From positions 186,001 to 250,000 of the forward strand of contig CAZXOK010000001.1 of assembly GCA_964642175.1 (NCBI GenBank): 64,000 nucleotides of DNA, written 5' to 3'. Positions 35,715 to 44,465 of the stretch are shown here, piece after piece. Origin of the DNA: JANQGG01 sp964642175 (GTDB lineage Bacteria; Bacteroidota; Chlorobiia; Chlorobiales; Chloroherpetonaceae). The first letter of the stretch is position 1, and the number at the start of each line of letters is the position of its first letter. The notes beneath the pieces are model-generated. The model worked only from the letters and a program-made list of their open reading frames with translations. It had not been told where the DNA came from and ran no database searches. Made by a program: the position numbers and the translations under genes.

Positions 35715-35780
35715 TTAGTTATAAAGCCTTGCCAATGAATTCATGGATAAATCAATTTCAAGTTAAACTTTGAGGTGAGC

Positions 35781-36467
35781 ATGAGAGGAATTGTGTTGTT
35801 AAGCGGTGGAATGGACAGCCTTGTTACAACGGCTATAGCCAACAATCTGGGTTACGAACTGGCAGCCTTACATATTAATTATGGACAGAGAACTGAAAGC
35901 AGGGAATTACGATCATATCAACAAATTTGTGATCATTTTGGTATAGCCAAACGTCTTGAAGTAAGTTTTAAGCATTTATCTGCAATTGGTGGTTCATCAT
36001 TAACTGATAAGAGCATTCCGGTATCCAATGCAAAATTTGAGGAAACAAAGGTGCCAACCAGTTATGTCGCTTTTCGGAATGCAAATATGCTTTCGGCAGC
36101 TGTAAGCTGGGCAGAAGTGATCGGGGCAAATAAAATATTTATTGGTGCGGTTGAAGAAGATGCAGCCGGTTACCCGGATTGCCGCAAAGAATTTTATCGG
36201 GCATTTAATCAACTGATTGATTTGGGCACAAAACCCGAGACTTTTTTGGAAATCCAGACACCATTGATAGACATGCAAAAATGTGACATTGTGATCAAAG
36301 GCATGGATTTAGATGCGCCATTCAAATATTCATGGTCATGTTATAAAGATGAGCATGTGGCCTGTGGGGTTTGCGACAGTTGTGCCCGAAGATTAAGAGC
36401 ATTTGAACAAGCAGGCATTCGCGATCCGATTGAGTATGCCGTGCGTCCAAGTTATATGGATTTTTAA
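35781..36467 (+). CDS. queC: 7-Cyano-7-deazaguanine synthase
   Basis: QueC converts CDG to preQ0 with ATP and ammonia, on the way to queuosine. The P-loop GIVLLSGGMDSLVT opens the protein and INYGQR follows. The C-terminal zinc cysteines are in SWSCYKDEHVACGVCDSCARR (listed here as Cys at SC, AC, VC, SC). ATG 35781 gives 228 residues with GAGG just upstream; GTG 35775 in the same frame is an alternative. Other queuosine genes are not adjacent. The next gene follows after 20 bp. Confidence 0.96.
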   Translation: MRGIVLLSGGMDSLVTTAIANNLGYELAALHINYGQRTESRELRSYQQICDHFGIAKRLEVSFKHLSAIGGSSLTDKSIPVSNAKFEETKVPTSYVAFRNANMLSAAVSWAEVIGANKIFIGAVEEDAAGYPDCRKEFYRAFNQLIDLGTKPETFLEIQTPLIDMQKCDIVIKGMDLDAPFKYSWSCYKDEHVACGVCDSCARRLRAFEQAGIRDPIEYAVRPSYMDF

Positions 36468-36487
36468 TCAAAAACTGTTTTTTAAAT

Positions 36488-37183
36488 ATGAGATCAAATC
36501 GAAAAATTTTGGACTTTCAGGAATCTGTTTCCACTCGCGAACGCCTGCGTTTATCTCTTTTACTTGCTGCCGGGATTTGGGTTTTAGCAGGTCTGGGGCA
36601 ATTTACCCCACTGGCAGAATGGCCGGCACTGGCTTTGTATGTGATTGGTGGTATTGGTTTGGTGGTTTGGTACGGCAATAAATCGGGGCAGTGGCAAGAA
36701 GTTTATCTGGCTGGTGGCGATTTGAAACGCTCTTTGTTTTGGGGTGGAGTAATCGGTGGTGGATTGTTTGTCATGGATATCGGCATGACATTCATGGCCT
36801 ACGAAATGAAAGCCGGTGATAGCATGGCCCAAATGGAAAGAATTCTGGTGTCCATGAAAATGCTGTATTTTTTCCCGATTTTAATCCTAGCCGAAGAGTT
36901 TCTTTGGCGCGGAATTTTATTTTCTGCGCTAATTGATAAAGGATTGAACAAATACCTGGTTATAGCTATCACCACATTTCTGTATATGATCAATCACATC
37001 GCCGTGGCACCGGTAGCCATGATGGAACGCATGTTAATGGCCATGATGGCTTTGCCTATTGGCGTGATCGGTGGATTTATTGTTTTAAAGACACGAAATG
37101 TCTGGGGGTCGGTATTACTTCATATGGTCACGATGATAGCAATGATCCTGGATATCTTTTTAGTGCCTATGTTTTTTGAGTAA
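36488..37183 (+). CDS. CPBP-family intramembrane metalloprotease
   Basis: A membrane protein of 231 residues with about six hydrophobic segments. The CPBP (Abi/CAAX-type) motifs are visible: EEFLWRG (motif 1, about 138-144), YMINHI (motif 2, His about 161) and a late VLLHMVT (motif 3). Bacterial members process or protect against peptides, or anchor proteins; here the role is unknown. It is probably co-transcribed with queC. Confidence 0.88.
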   Translation: MRSNRKILDFQESVSTRERLRLSLLLAAGIWVLAGLGQFTPLAEWPALALYVIGGIGLVVWYGNKSGQWQEVYLAGGDLKRSLFWGGVIGGGLFVMDIGMTFMAYEMKAGDSMAQMERILVSMKMLYFFPILILAEEFLWRGILFSALIDKGLNKYLVIAITTFLYMINHIAVAPVAMMERMLMAMMALPIGVIGGFIVLKTRNVWGSVLLHMVTMIAMILDIFLVPMFFE

Positions 37184-37190
37184 AACGGGG

Positions 37191-37631
37191 TTAAGTGGCC
37201 TGGTTTTTCTCGTCTTCAATACTCTGCAGTGTATCCTTCAATAAGGTATGGTAGATGCAGTTTGGGTCGCTTTCAAACATGTTATCCAGTAAAATTGGTT
37301 TTGTGCTAGAATCAAGAGGATGCATCATGGGGTAGTCTTGGCAAAAGTTTGGCCGAAAGGCATATATCCGGCATGTGAAATCTTCAGCCAAAAAGATGCA
37401 TGGCCCCTCTGGTGATTTTAGTTTTGTGCCAATGCCCTTACCGGATGGAAAATAGTCCGGATCATCATCTTCAACCTCAAACAAAACAGTGTTGTGTAAA
37501 TCTTTCAGAGTCTCTGTTGCAAGCACCTTTTTTTCTATCTGCTGGGCTTCCTCAATATCTACCCATACCCCGTTTGAGCAACAATTGCCTTTACATACAG
37601 GAAGCTGACGCTCACACGTTTTATAAGACAT
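37191..37631 (-). CDS. YkgJ-like cysteine-cluster protein
   Basis: A 146-residue protein with a cysteine pattern like the YkgJ/DUF3109 zinc- or iron-chelating family: Cys6, Cys13, Cys17-Cys18 in CKGNCCSNG, then GPCIFL, FTCRIYAFRPNFCQDYP and a late PNCIYH. Its biochemical role is unknown for the family. It faces the CPBP gene tail to tail (7 bp) and is divergent from the subtilase gene. Confidence 0.85.
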   Translation of the reverse strand: MSYKTCERQLPVCKGNCCSNGVWVDIEEAQQIEKKVLATETLKDLHNTVLFEVEDDDPDYFPSGKGIGTKLKSPEGPCIFLAEDFTCRIYAFRPNFCQDYPMMHPLDSSTKPILLDNMFESDPNCIYHTLLKDTLQSIEDEKNQAT

Positions 37632-37726
37632 AAATCAAGTTCGTTGGATTTTCTGTAGTTATAACACGGCCTAAAATTAAGCAATAACATAGTAAAAAAA
37701 ATGTATATTATGAGCCAAATTAAGCT

Positions 37727-40654
37727 ATGTTTAGAGTCATGTCACGATATTACCCGGGTTTTCTATGTGTTGTTATGATGGTTTTCGGGAGCCTGCTTTC
37801 AGGTCATCGGCATGCATCGGCAACACCCAATGAAACTAAATCCTCAAAGCATAGCCGTAATATCCAGTCAAACCACCCATCCTGGCAAAATGCCCGGGTT
37901 GCGGAAGGGCGGGTGATCGTAAAATTTAAACCCTCCATTGCTTCAACACAGCGTAGAACACAAAGCCGATTTTCCCCTGAATCTCAGTTTCAAAATAAGT
38001 ATCCCCATTTTCAGTTAAAACCGTTACTCAAAAATCGAAAGAAAACGTCGGCTTTGAAATCGCAATCCGCCATTAGTGTTAATCCGTTGGAGAGGATCTA
38101 TGTTTTAGATTACACCAGTGGGGAAGATCCCCGTAAGCTGGCTGAGATGCTCTCGCTGGAGGATAATATTGAGTATGCCGAGCCTCATTTTATCCGGCAA
38201 ACCCACTTTGTGCCCGATGAACCTAATTTTGAGGATTTTTGGTGGCTGGCTAATATTCAGGCCACCAAGGCGTGGGATATTACCAAGGGCGATACTTCCG
38301 TTGTAGTTGCCATCATAGATACCGGGGTTGATTGGAATCATGAAGATCTGGCCGATAATATTAAGATCAATTGGGATGAGATCCCTGACGATGGCCTGGA
38401 TAACGACGGTAACGGGTATGTGGATGATGTGCGGGGTTGGGATTTTGGAAGCACAAATAATTTCCCGGGTTCCGGAGGTATTGGGGATAACGATCCATCT
38501 GAAGAGGGTTCCTACACTCATGGAACTCATGTTGCCGGTATTGCCAGTGGTGTTACCAATAATAGCTTAGGCATAGCCTCTGTCGGGTATCATACAAAGC
38601 TCTTGCCGATAAAGGCCAGTATTGATAATGCTGAGCAGGGAAGCATTTATTATGGTTATGAAGGTATTCTGTATGCAGCTGAATCCGGGGCACAAATCAT
38701 TAACTGCAGCTGGGGTGGAGAAGGATTTTCCAATACCGAAAAGTTCATTATTGATTATGTGACCGAAACCTATGGTGCTTTGGTTGTGGCCTCTTCCGGG
38801 AATTCAGGAAATGATGGGGATCTATTTCCGCTTTATCCGGCCTCATACGACAATGTGCTCTCAGTAGGTAATGTTACGATAGATGATTTGAAATCGTTTT
38901 CTTCGAATTATGGCATTCGGAATTGTGATATCATGGCGCCAGGCTCACTTATTTTAAGCACCTTCCGACCGAACAGTTATAATTACCTCACCGGCACCAG
39001 TATGTCTTCACCAATGGTTGCCGGTGCAGCTGCCCTGGTTAAAGCATTACATCCCTCGTACTCACCTCAACAGCTTATCGAGCAACTTCGCAGCACAGCA
39101 GACGATATTGACAGTCTTAATCCTCAGTATGCCGGAAAACTGGGTGCCGGCCGCTTAAATATTTATCGGGCTCTTTCTGAAAATGACAAGCCCGGAATAC
39201 GAATCAAGTCGGTGAGTTTTTTGAACCAGGATGGCAACTCTGCCTTGCAAAATGGTGATACAGTCTCAATAGATCTGATCCTGGAAAATATCCTGGCAGA
39301 AGCAGAATTGGTTGCGCTATCACTATCGTCTGAAAGTGCCACAGTTCAGATTTTAGCATCAGAGGCTCAACTCTCGCAAATCCCGGCTGGTTCTGATGTG
39401 TTTGTTAACAATCTGAGGTTTAAAGTTAATGATGCCTTGAAAAATGAAAAGGTTAAATTTGTTCTGGATATATCGTCTGATGGCGGTAGTTATGAAACAA
39501 AAGCAGCTTTTGAAGCCATTTTAAAGACCGATATCGTTTCGGCTCAAAATCAACAAAACCAGATAGATATTACAATCAATTCTAATGGAAATATTGGTTA
39601 CGACGATTTTCCTGATAACCAGGTTGGCAATGGGTTTACTTTCAGAGGGTATGATCTTTTGTATGAAGGGGCTTTCATGATTGGAAATTCAGCCATGAGC
39701 CTGAACGATGTGGGACGAACCACCGGTGGAACCCAGTCCGAGGATTTTCAGAGCCTTTCGCCTTTAAACAAGATTCAATCGCCAGAGGGAGATATTATTC
39801 TGCAGGCGTCTTTTGAAGATAATGGCCTGAGTTCCGACCTCGGACTTGAAATTGATCAGCAGGTATTTGTTTTTAATTCAGATCCTGATACCAGCTTTGC
39901 ACTGATCTCTTACATGGTGCATAATGTATCCGGCCAGCATCTGACAAACCTACATGCCGGGCTTTTAATGGATTGGGATGTGATTGAATACAATATTAAT
40001 CAAAGTGGCTACATACCTTCGCTGCAACTCTTATACACCTTTCATCCAACCCAACACATCTATGTCGGGGTATTGGGTTTGGAATACGAAATGAATGCCC
40101 ATGTGACTAAAAACGACACCGTAGGCGCGTTAAATGATGAAAAAAAGTGGCAATATATATCCAATGGCTTACAGGATACCCTGGCACAGGGGGATCTTAT
40201 GTCTTTTTATGCCAATGGCCCTTTCAGCATAAACAGTAATGATTCTGCGCTTGTTGGTTTTGCACTGGTTGCCGGCTCCGGAAAACAAGCCTTCATGAAT
40301 AATGCTCTGTTGGCCCAATTAAAATGGCAGGAAATTAAAAAAAGCTTAAATGTTGAGCCACAGCCAAAGCCCGAAATTTCCAGTTATAAGCTTGAGCAAA
40401 ATTATCCGAATCCGTTTAATCCTGTAACAACCATATCTTACAACCTGCCAACCACAGGTAAAAAACAGCTCCCTGTTAAGCTTAAGGTCTATGATGTTCT
40501 GGGCAGAGAGGTAGCTGTATTGGTGGATCAGAAGCAGGCTTCGGGTAACTACAGGGTGGTATTTAATGCTTCGGCATTAGCTTCCGGACTCTATTTTTAC
40601 AGGCTTCAGGCCGACGATCAAATCCTGACAAAAAAAATGATTCTCATAAAGTAG
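37727..40654 (+). CDS. Secreted S8 subtilisin-like protease with T9SS sorting domain
   Basis: A 975-residue extracellular serine protease. A signal sequence (about 8-32) precedes a propeptide (about 57-155, fervidolysin-like VAEGRVIVKFKPS start) and the S8 catalytic domain (about 175-485) with Asp198 (IIDTGVD), His268 (HGTHVAG), oxyanion Asn359 and Ser425 (GTSMSSPMVAG). A calcium-binding-like DDGLDNDGNGYVDD lies at 221-234. Beta-sandwich regions follow, and the last 85 residues are a type A sorting domain (QNYPNPFNP, VLGREV, SGLYFYRL, KKMILIK). It is thus likely exported by Sec and then by type IX secretion. Confidence 0.95.
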   Translation: MFRVMSRYYPGFLCVVMMVFGSLLSGHRHASATPNETKSSKHSRNIQSNHPSWQNARVAEGRVIVKFKPSIASTQRRTQSRFSPESQFQNKYPHFQLKPLLKNRKKTSALKSQSAISVNPLERIYVLDYTSGEDPRKLAEMLSLEDNIEYAEPHFIRQTHFVPDEPNFEDFWWLANIQATKAWDITKGDTSVVVAIIDTGVDWNHEDLADNIKINWDEIPDDGLDNDGNGYVDDVRGWDFGSTNNFPGSGGIGDNDPSEEGSYTHGTHVAGIASGVTNNSLGIASVGYHTKLLPIKASIDNAEQGSIYYGYEGILYAAESGAQIINCSWGGEGFSNTEKFIIDYVTETYGALVVASSGNSGNDGDLFPLYPASYDNVLSVGNVTIDDLKSFSSNYGIRNCDIMAPGSLILSTFRPNSYNYLTGTSMSSPMVAGAAALVKALHPSYSPQQLIEQLRSTADDIDSLNPQYAGKLGAGRLNIYRALSENDKPGIRIKSVSFLNQDGNSALQNGDTVSIDLILENILAEAELVALSLSSESATVQILASEAQLSQIPAGSDVFVNNLRFKVNDALKNEKVKFVLDISSDGGSYETKAAFEAILKTDIVSAQNQQNQIDITINSNGNIGYDDFPDNQVGNGFTFRGYDLLYEGAFMIGNSAMSLNDVGRTTGGTQSEDFQSLSPLNKIQSPEGDIILQASFEDNGLSSDLGLEIDQQVFVFNSDPDTSFALISYMVHNVSGQHLTNLHAGLLMDWDVIEYNINQSGYIPSLQLLYTFHPTQHIYVGVLGLEYEMNAHVTKNDTVGALNDEKKWQYISNGLQDTLAQGDLMSFYANGPFSINSNDSALVGFALVAGSGKQAFMNNALLAQLKWQEIKKSLNVEPQPKPEISSYKLEQNYPNPFNPVTTISYNLPTTGKKQLPVKLKVYDVLGREVAVLVDQKQASGNYRVVFNASALASGLYFYRLQADDQILTKKMILIK

Positions 40655-40673
40655 TTTTCTTGTTAAATAAGTC

Positions 40674-41516
40674 ATGGCATCACCTTCTGTATACTTTGAA
40701 ATTCTCAGGCCTTCCAATGTCGGATTATTTTTTCTGGCAATCCTGTTGGGTGCATTTGTTGTGGTTGGCCCGGAAGCTTTTTTAAGCCTTAAGGTATGGC
40801 TGGCAGCAATTTCCGGCACATTGATCGGCAGTGCGGCTAATGTGATCAATGATGTTATGGATATTGAAACCGACAAAATCAATAAGCCCAATCGGCCTTT
40901 GATACGAGGGGCAATGACAATTGCTGAGGCAAAACGCTATTGGTTGATCCTTAACATACTCGGTTTATTGGCAACATTTTTTATTTCAACAATAGCAACA
41001 GGTATTGCCATGATAGCCATTCTGATCATGTATGCCTATAGCATATCATTTAAGCGCCAGCTTTTGATCGGAAATCTTGTGGTTTGCTTTGTGGTAAGTC
41101 TTGGGCTGGTTTATGGTGCAATTGCCATGAATCGATTTGAGGGAATCTGGTTTCCTATTACCTTTAGCATTCTGTTTAACTTTGCCCGTGAAGTATTAAA
41201 AGATCTTGAAGACGTAAAAGGCGATGAAGTATTGGGAGCGAAAACCCTGGCATTGTTGCTTGGCCAGAAAAAGACATTAATGATCATCTCCGGCGTATTT
41301 ATTGCATTGATCATGTTTTCGCTTGTTCCCTATTTAACAGGTCTCTATGGAATTTGGTATATTATTTCAGTTATGGCATTTACCAACTCTATCATTTTAT
41401 TTGTGGTGATTGAAGTCTGGCGAAAACGAACCAAAGAAAATTTTTATCGGCTGAATACAATCTTAAAATATGCGATGCTCACAGGGATCATTTCTATAGC
41501 CCTTGGGCGTGTTTAA
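40674..41516 (+). CDS. UbiA-family prenyltransferase (DGGGP-synthase-like)
   Basis: An integral membrane prenyltransferase of 280 residues with about eight or nine hydrophobic segments. The first Asp-rich motif reads NDVMDIETDKINKPNRPLI (about 62-80), and the second is KDLEDVKGD (about 176-184). The NKPNRP wording resembles the geranylgeranylglycerol-phosphate prenyltransferase branch found in archaea and Bacteroidota more than MenA. MenA remains possible, since no other menA is in the window. It starts 19 bp after the subtilase gene and 8 bp before trpA. Confidence 0.82.
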   Translation: MASPSVYFEILRPSNVGLFFLAILLGAFVVVGPEAFLSLKVWLAAISGTLIGSAANVINDVMDIETDKINKPNRPLIRGAMTIAEAKRYWLILNILGLLATFFISTIATGIAMIAILIMYAYSISFKRQLLIGNLVVCFVVSLGLVYGAIAMNRFEGIWFPITFSILFNFAREVLKDLEDVKGDEVLGAKTLALLLGQKKTLMIISGVFIALIMFSLVPYLTGLYGIWYIISVMAFTNSIILFVVIEVWRKRTKENFYRLNTILKYAMLTGIISIALGRV

Positions 41517-41524
41517 ACTTTAGT

Positions 41525-42358
41525 ATGGAAACAGAATGTAAAACTAAGAATCGCTTGAACGCACTGATGGATTCTGATCAAAAGCTTCATGTGGCATATC
41601 TCATGCCCGAGTTCCCCTTGCGGGGCGTAACCCTTCCGGTTCTGGCAGAATTAGAAAAAAGTGGGGTTAATGTCGTTGAATTAGGTGTACCCTTTAGCGA
41701 TCCGTTGGCAGATGGCCCTGTTATTCAGCGTGCGGCTCTCAAGGCGATTGAAAATGGTGTAACCCTTAAGAATTTATTGCAACTTGTTAAAGAAGCCCGC
41801 ACAAGTGAGCAATACAACATTTCGGTGCCCATTGTTTTAATGGGTTACTACAATCCCATGTATGCTTTTGGGATTGAAGCGTTTATAAAAGAAGCCGCAT
41901 CCTGCGGAGTTGATGGCTTAATTGTGCCGGATTTACCACCGGAAGAGGCTGCAGAATTCAGAACACTGGCTGAAGGGGAAGGACTATCGTTGATTTTTTT
42001 GATTTCTCCGGTAACCAGTGCCTCACGTATCAGTGAAATAGATAAGTTATCAACCCATTTTTCTTATTGTGTTTCTGTAAATGCAACCACCGGAACTGCC
42101 AAACTCAAGGATGGCATAGATACTGATAATCTGAAAACATATCTAAAACGCGTTCGTGAGAATACCGGAAAGAAATTTATTGTTGGGTTCGGCATTAAAA
42201 CAGCCCGGCAAGTAGATGCTATTGAAGAAATATCGGATGGGGTAGTGGTTGGTTCAGCTTTGTTAAGTGCTATTGAAAATGAGCTAACCATAGAGGCCTG
42301 CGTAGAAAAGTCGGGAATCTTTGCCAGGAGTTTGTTCAATCACAAGCAGGTTGGATGA
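41525..42358 (+). CDS. trpA: Tryptophan synthase alpha chain
   Basis: TrpA splits indole-3-glycerol phosphate to indole, which TrpB then joins to serine. The 277 residues hold the catalytic Glu and Asp in VVELGVPFSDPLADGPVIQ, LMGYYNPMYAFG, the DLPPEEA loop, and the phosphate-binding GFGIKTA and VVGSAL. It has no trp genes beside it, unusual for trpA, and its stop overlaps the next start as ATGA. Confidence 0.95.
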   Translation: METECKTKNRLNALMDSDQKLHVAYLMPEFPLRGVTLPVLAELEKSGVNVVELGVPFSDPLADGPVIQRAALKAIENGVTLKNLLQLVKEARTSEQYNISVPIVLMGYYNPMYAFGIEAFIKEAASCGVDGLIVPDLPPEEAAEFRTLAEGEGLSLIFLISPVTSASRISEIDKLSTHFSYCVSVNATTGTAKLKDGIDTDNLKTYLKRVRENTGKKFIVGFGIKTARQVDAIEEISDGVVVGSALLSAIENELTIEACVEKSGIFARSLFNHKQVG

Positions 42359-43368
42359 TTCACATGAGCCAGAAGCCTCTTGTAGATATTATAATACCCC
42401 ATTACAACGGAAAAGAGATCTTATACAACTGTTTATATTCATTAGATAAAATGACCTATCCAAATGCAAAAATTTGGGTTGTCGATAACGGTTCTACTGA
42501 TGATAGCGTCTCTTATGTGAAAAGCCAGTTTGATTGGGTAAATGTATTACACCCGGGTGAGAACCTGGGATATGCAGGGGGGTGTAATTTTGGTGTTGAA
42601 AAAACAACCGGAAAGTATCTTGTCTTCCTGAATAATGATACTGAGCAGGAACCCGAGTGGTTGGATTATCTGGTAGAATTTGCCGAAAAAAAAACTGAGA
42701 TTGCTGCACTTCAACCTAAACTATTATCCATTCAAAACAGAAACCAAGGCAAGCGGGTTTTTGATTATGCCGGTGCTGCAGGTGGCATGGTTGATCATTT
42801 TGGTTACCCCTATGCCTATGGACGGATCATGAATGAGACGGAAGAGGATAAAGGTCAGTATGATGAACCTCGCGAAATCTTTTGGGCATCAGGAGCAGCA
42901 ATGTTTGTCAGACGCCTGGCACTTGAAAAGTTAGGTGCATTTGATGATGACTTTTTTGCACATATGGAAGAAATAGATCTATGCTGGCGATTTCAACTGG
43001 CCGGATACAAGGTACACAGTGTGCCAAAAGCTATAGTATATCATTATGGCGGTGCCACGCTGAAAAGCGGGTCTGTTCAGAAGGTCTATTTAAATCATAG
43101 AAATAATTTATTCATGTTATTAAAAAACATGGAAGGCTTGAAGATGTTGGCAGTGATGCCATTGCGTTTGTTGCTTGAAATGGCAGCGGGATTGTTTTAT
43201 GCCTTTAAATTTCAACTAAATTATAGTATTGTCCCGATTCAGGCGGTGATATGGAATATTTTGAATCTGAACCGGATACTTAAAAAACGCAGAGAAATTC
43301 AATCGTACAGGCAAGTGCGTGACAGGATTATATTCAGCCAATCGAAATGTCTGGTTCTTTTTAAATAG
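42355..43368 (+). CDS. Glycosyltransferase family 2
   Basis: A GT-A fold transferase of 337 residues. VDIIIPHYNGKEILYNCL opens the donor-binding domain, followed by VVDNGSTDDSV, GYAGGCNFG, the DXD-like FLNNDTE, and the acceptor-side MEEIDLCWRFQLAGYKV (ED-type base). A C-terminal helical, partly hydrophobic tail lies at about 255-290. This is the rhamnosyltransferase-like branch common in cell-surface polysaccharide loci. ATG 42355 overlaps the trpA stop; ATG 42364 is an alternative. Confidence 0.9.
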   Translation: MIHMSQKPLVDIIIPHYNGKEILYNCLYSLDKMTYPNAKIWVVDNGSTDDSVSYVKSQFDWVNVLHPGENLGYAGGCNFGVEKTTGKYLVFLNNDTEQEPEWLDYLVEFAEKKTEIAALQPKLLSIQNRNQGKRVFDYAGAAGGMVDHFGYPYAYGRIMNETEEDKGQYDEPREIFWASGAAMFVRRLALEKLGAFDDDFFAHMEEIDLCWRFQLAGYKVHSVPKAIVYHYGGATLKSGSVQKVYLNHRNNLFMLLKNMEGLKMLAVMPLRLLLEMAAGLFYAFKFQLNYSIVPIQAVIWNILNLNRILKKRREIQSYRQVRDRIIFSQSKCLVLFK

Positions 43369-43383
43369 CCAAAAGATTAATTC

Positions 43384-44439
43384 GTGAAGTATTTAAAGTA
43401 TATTATTACACTTTCAATAATCGTTCTGTTCTTTTGGCTGGCCTTTAAAGATTTTACTCAACAGGATATTGAGTCGCTGTGGAAAACATTAAAAGAAGTC
43501 AATCTTGTATGGGTAGTGATTACAATCTGTATTTTGGGATTAAGCAATATTTTAAGAGCATGGCGATGGCGTTTTTTATTTAGCAAGACAGCAGTGGATT
43601 TAAAATTAAATGATTTTTATCATGCTACAATGATCGGTTATGCAATCAATTTAGTATTACCCAGAGTTGGTGAGATTTCAAAATCAGTATATTTAGCAAA
43701 AAAAACTAAAATTGGTGTTGAAAAAGTACTGGCTTCGGTGATTGTAGAGCGAATATTAGATTCATTACTATTTGCCATGTTTTTTGCAGTTACAAGCTTT
43801 CTTTTCAGAGATAAACTATATGAAGTTTTTGGTGAAATACCCTTATTGAGTTGGTCATTTCCGATTCATATCTTTTCGATTATGATAATGGGTTTAACCA
43901 CACTTTTTTTAGTTATTTTCACCTTAATGGTCTTTTTTCCAAAAAAGATATCACAGGTTATTGAACGTTTGTTTGCGGTTTTTTCAAAAAAGCTGGCCAT
44001 AAAAATCAACACATATTTTGGTTCTTTTCTGGAAGGTGCAGCAGCGTTAAAAGAAACCAAACAATACAGTATTACGATGTTAAGTTCTTTTGGTATATGG
44101 GGAATGTATTTTTTAGGTACATTATTTCCTTTTTACGCCATGTCCTTTGATCAGGTGTATGATTTGGGTGCATTGGAAGCTTTAACAACTATGAGTATGT
44201 CTGCGTTTGGACAGTTGATTACACCAGCTGGTGCAGGCACATACCAATATATCTGCCAAAATGTATTAAGTCGGTTATTTAACGTTGAACTATCCCAGGC
44301 TTCAGCTTTTGCATTACTGGTTTTCAGCATCACGCTTATAACATATGGCTCTCTTGGTGCATTTTCATTGCTATGGCAATCCAAAGAACTTAAAACAAAG
44401 GGTGTTTTTAATAAAGATATTGCATTAAATAAAAGCTAA
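43384..44439 (+). CDS. YbhN/LPG-synthase-type membrane protein (flippase-like)
   Basis: A 351-residue membrane protein with about eight hydrophobic helices, matching the UPF0104 / lysylphosphatidylglycerol synthetase transmembrane region. Family features are NILRAWRWRFLF, INLVLPRVGEISKSVYLAKKT and SVIVERILDSLLFAMF, and late GQLITPAGAGTYQY. Only the membrane part is present, with no aminoacyl-transfer domain, so it may move a lipid or polyprenyl-linked sugar. The start is GTG 43384. It lies between the GT2 and tyrosine kinase genes. Confidence 0.85.
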   Translation: MKYLKYIITLSIIVLFFWLAFKDFTQQDIESLWKTLKEVNLVWVVITICILGLSNILRAWRWRFLFSKTAVDLKLNDFYHATMIGYAINLVLPRVGEISKSVYLAKKTKIGVEKVLASVIVERILDSLLFAMFFAVTSFLFRDKLYEVFGEIPLLSWSFPIHIFSIMIMGLTTLFLVIFTLMVFFPKKISQVIERLFAVFSKKLAIKINTYFGSFLEGAAALKETKQYSITMLSSFGIWGMYFLGTLFPFYAMSFDQVYDLGALEALTTMSMSAFGQLITPAGAGTYQYICQNVLSRLFNVELSQASAFALLVFSITLITYGSLGAFSLLWQSKELKTKGVFNKDIALNKS

Positions 44440-44465
44440 ATCATCAATTACTAAAAAGTTTATCT

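Noticed and set aside
35677..35780. Possible preQ1 riboswitch upstream of queC
   Set aside because: The leader has no preQ1 class I or II consensus (no C-rich loop with A-rich tail pattern); only a weak -7-like element is seen.
38105..38530. 141-codon frame on the minus strand
   Set aside because: Antisense to the subtilase catalytic domain; composition is that of a mirrored gene.
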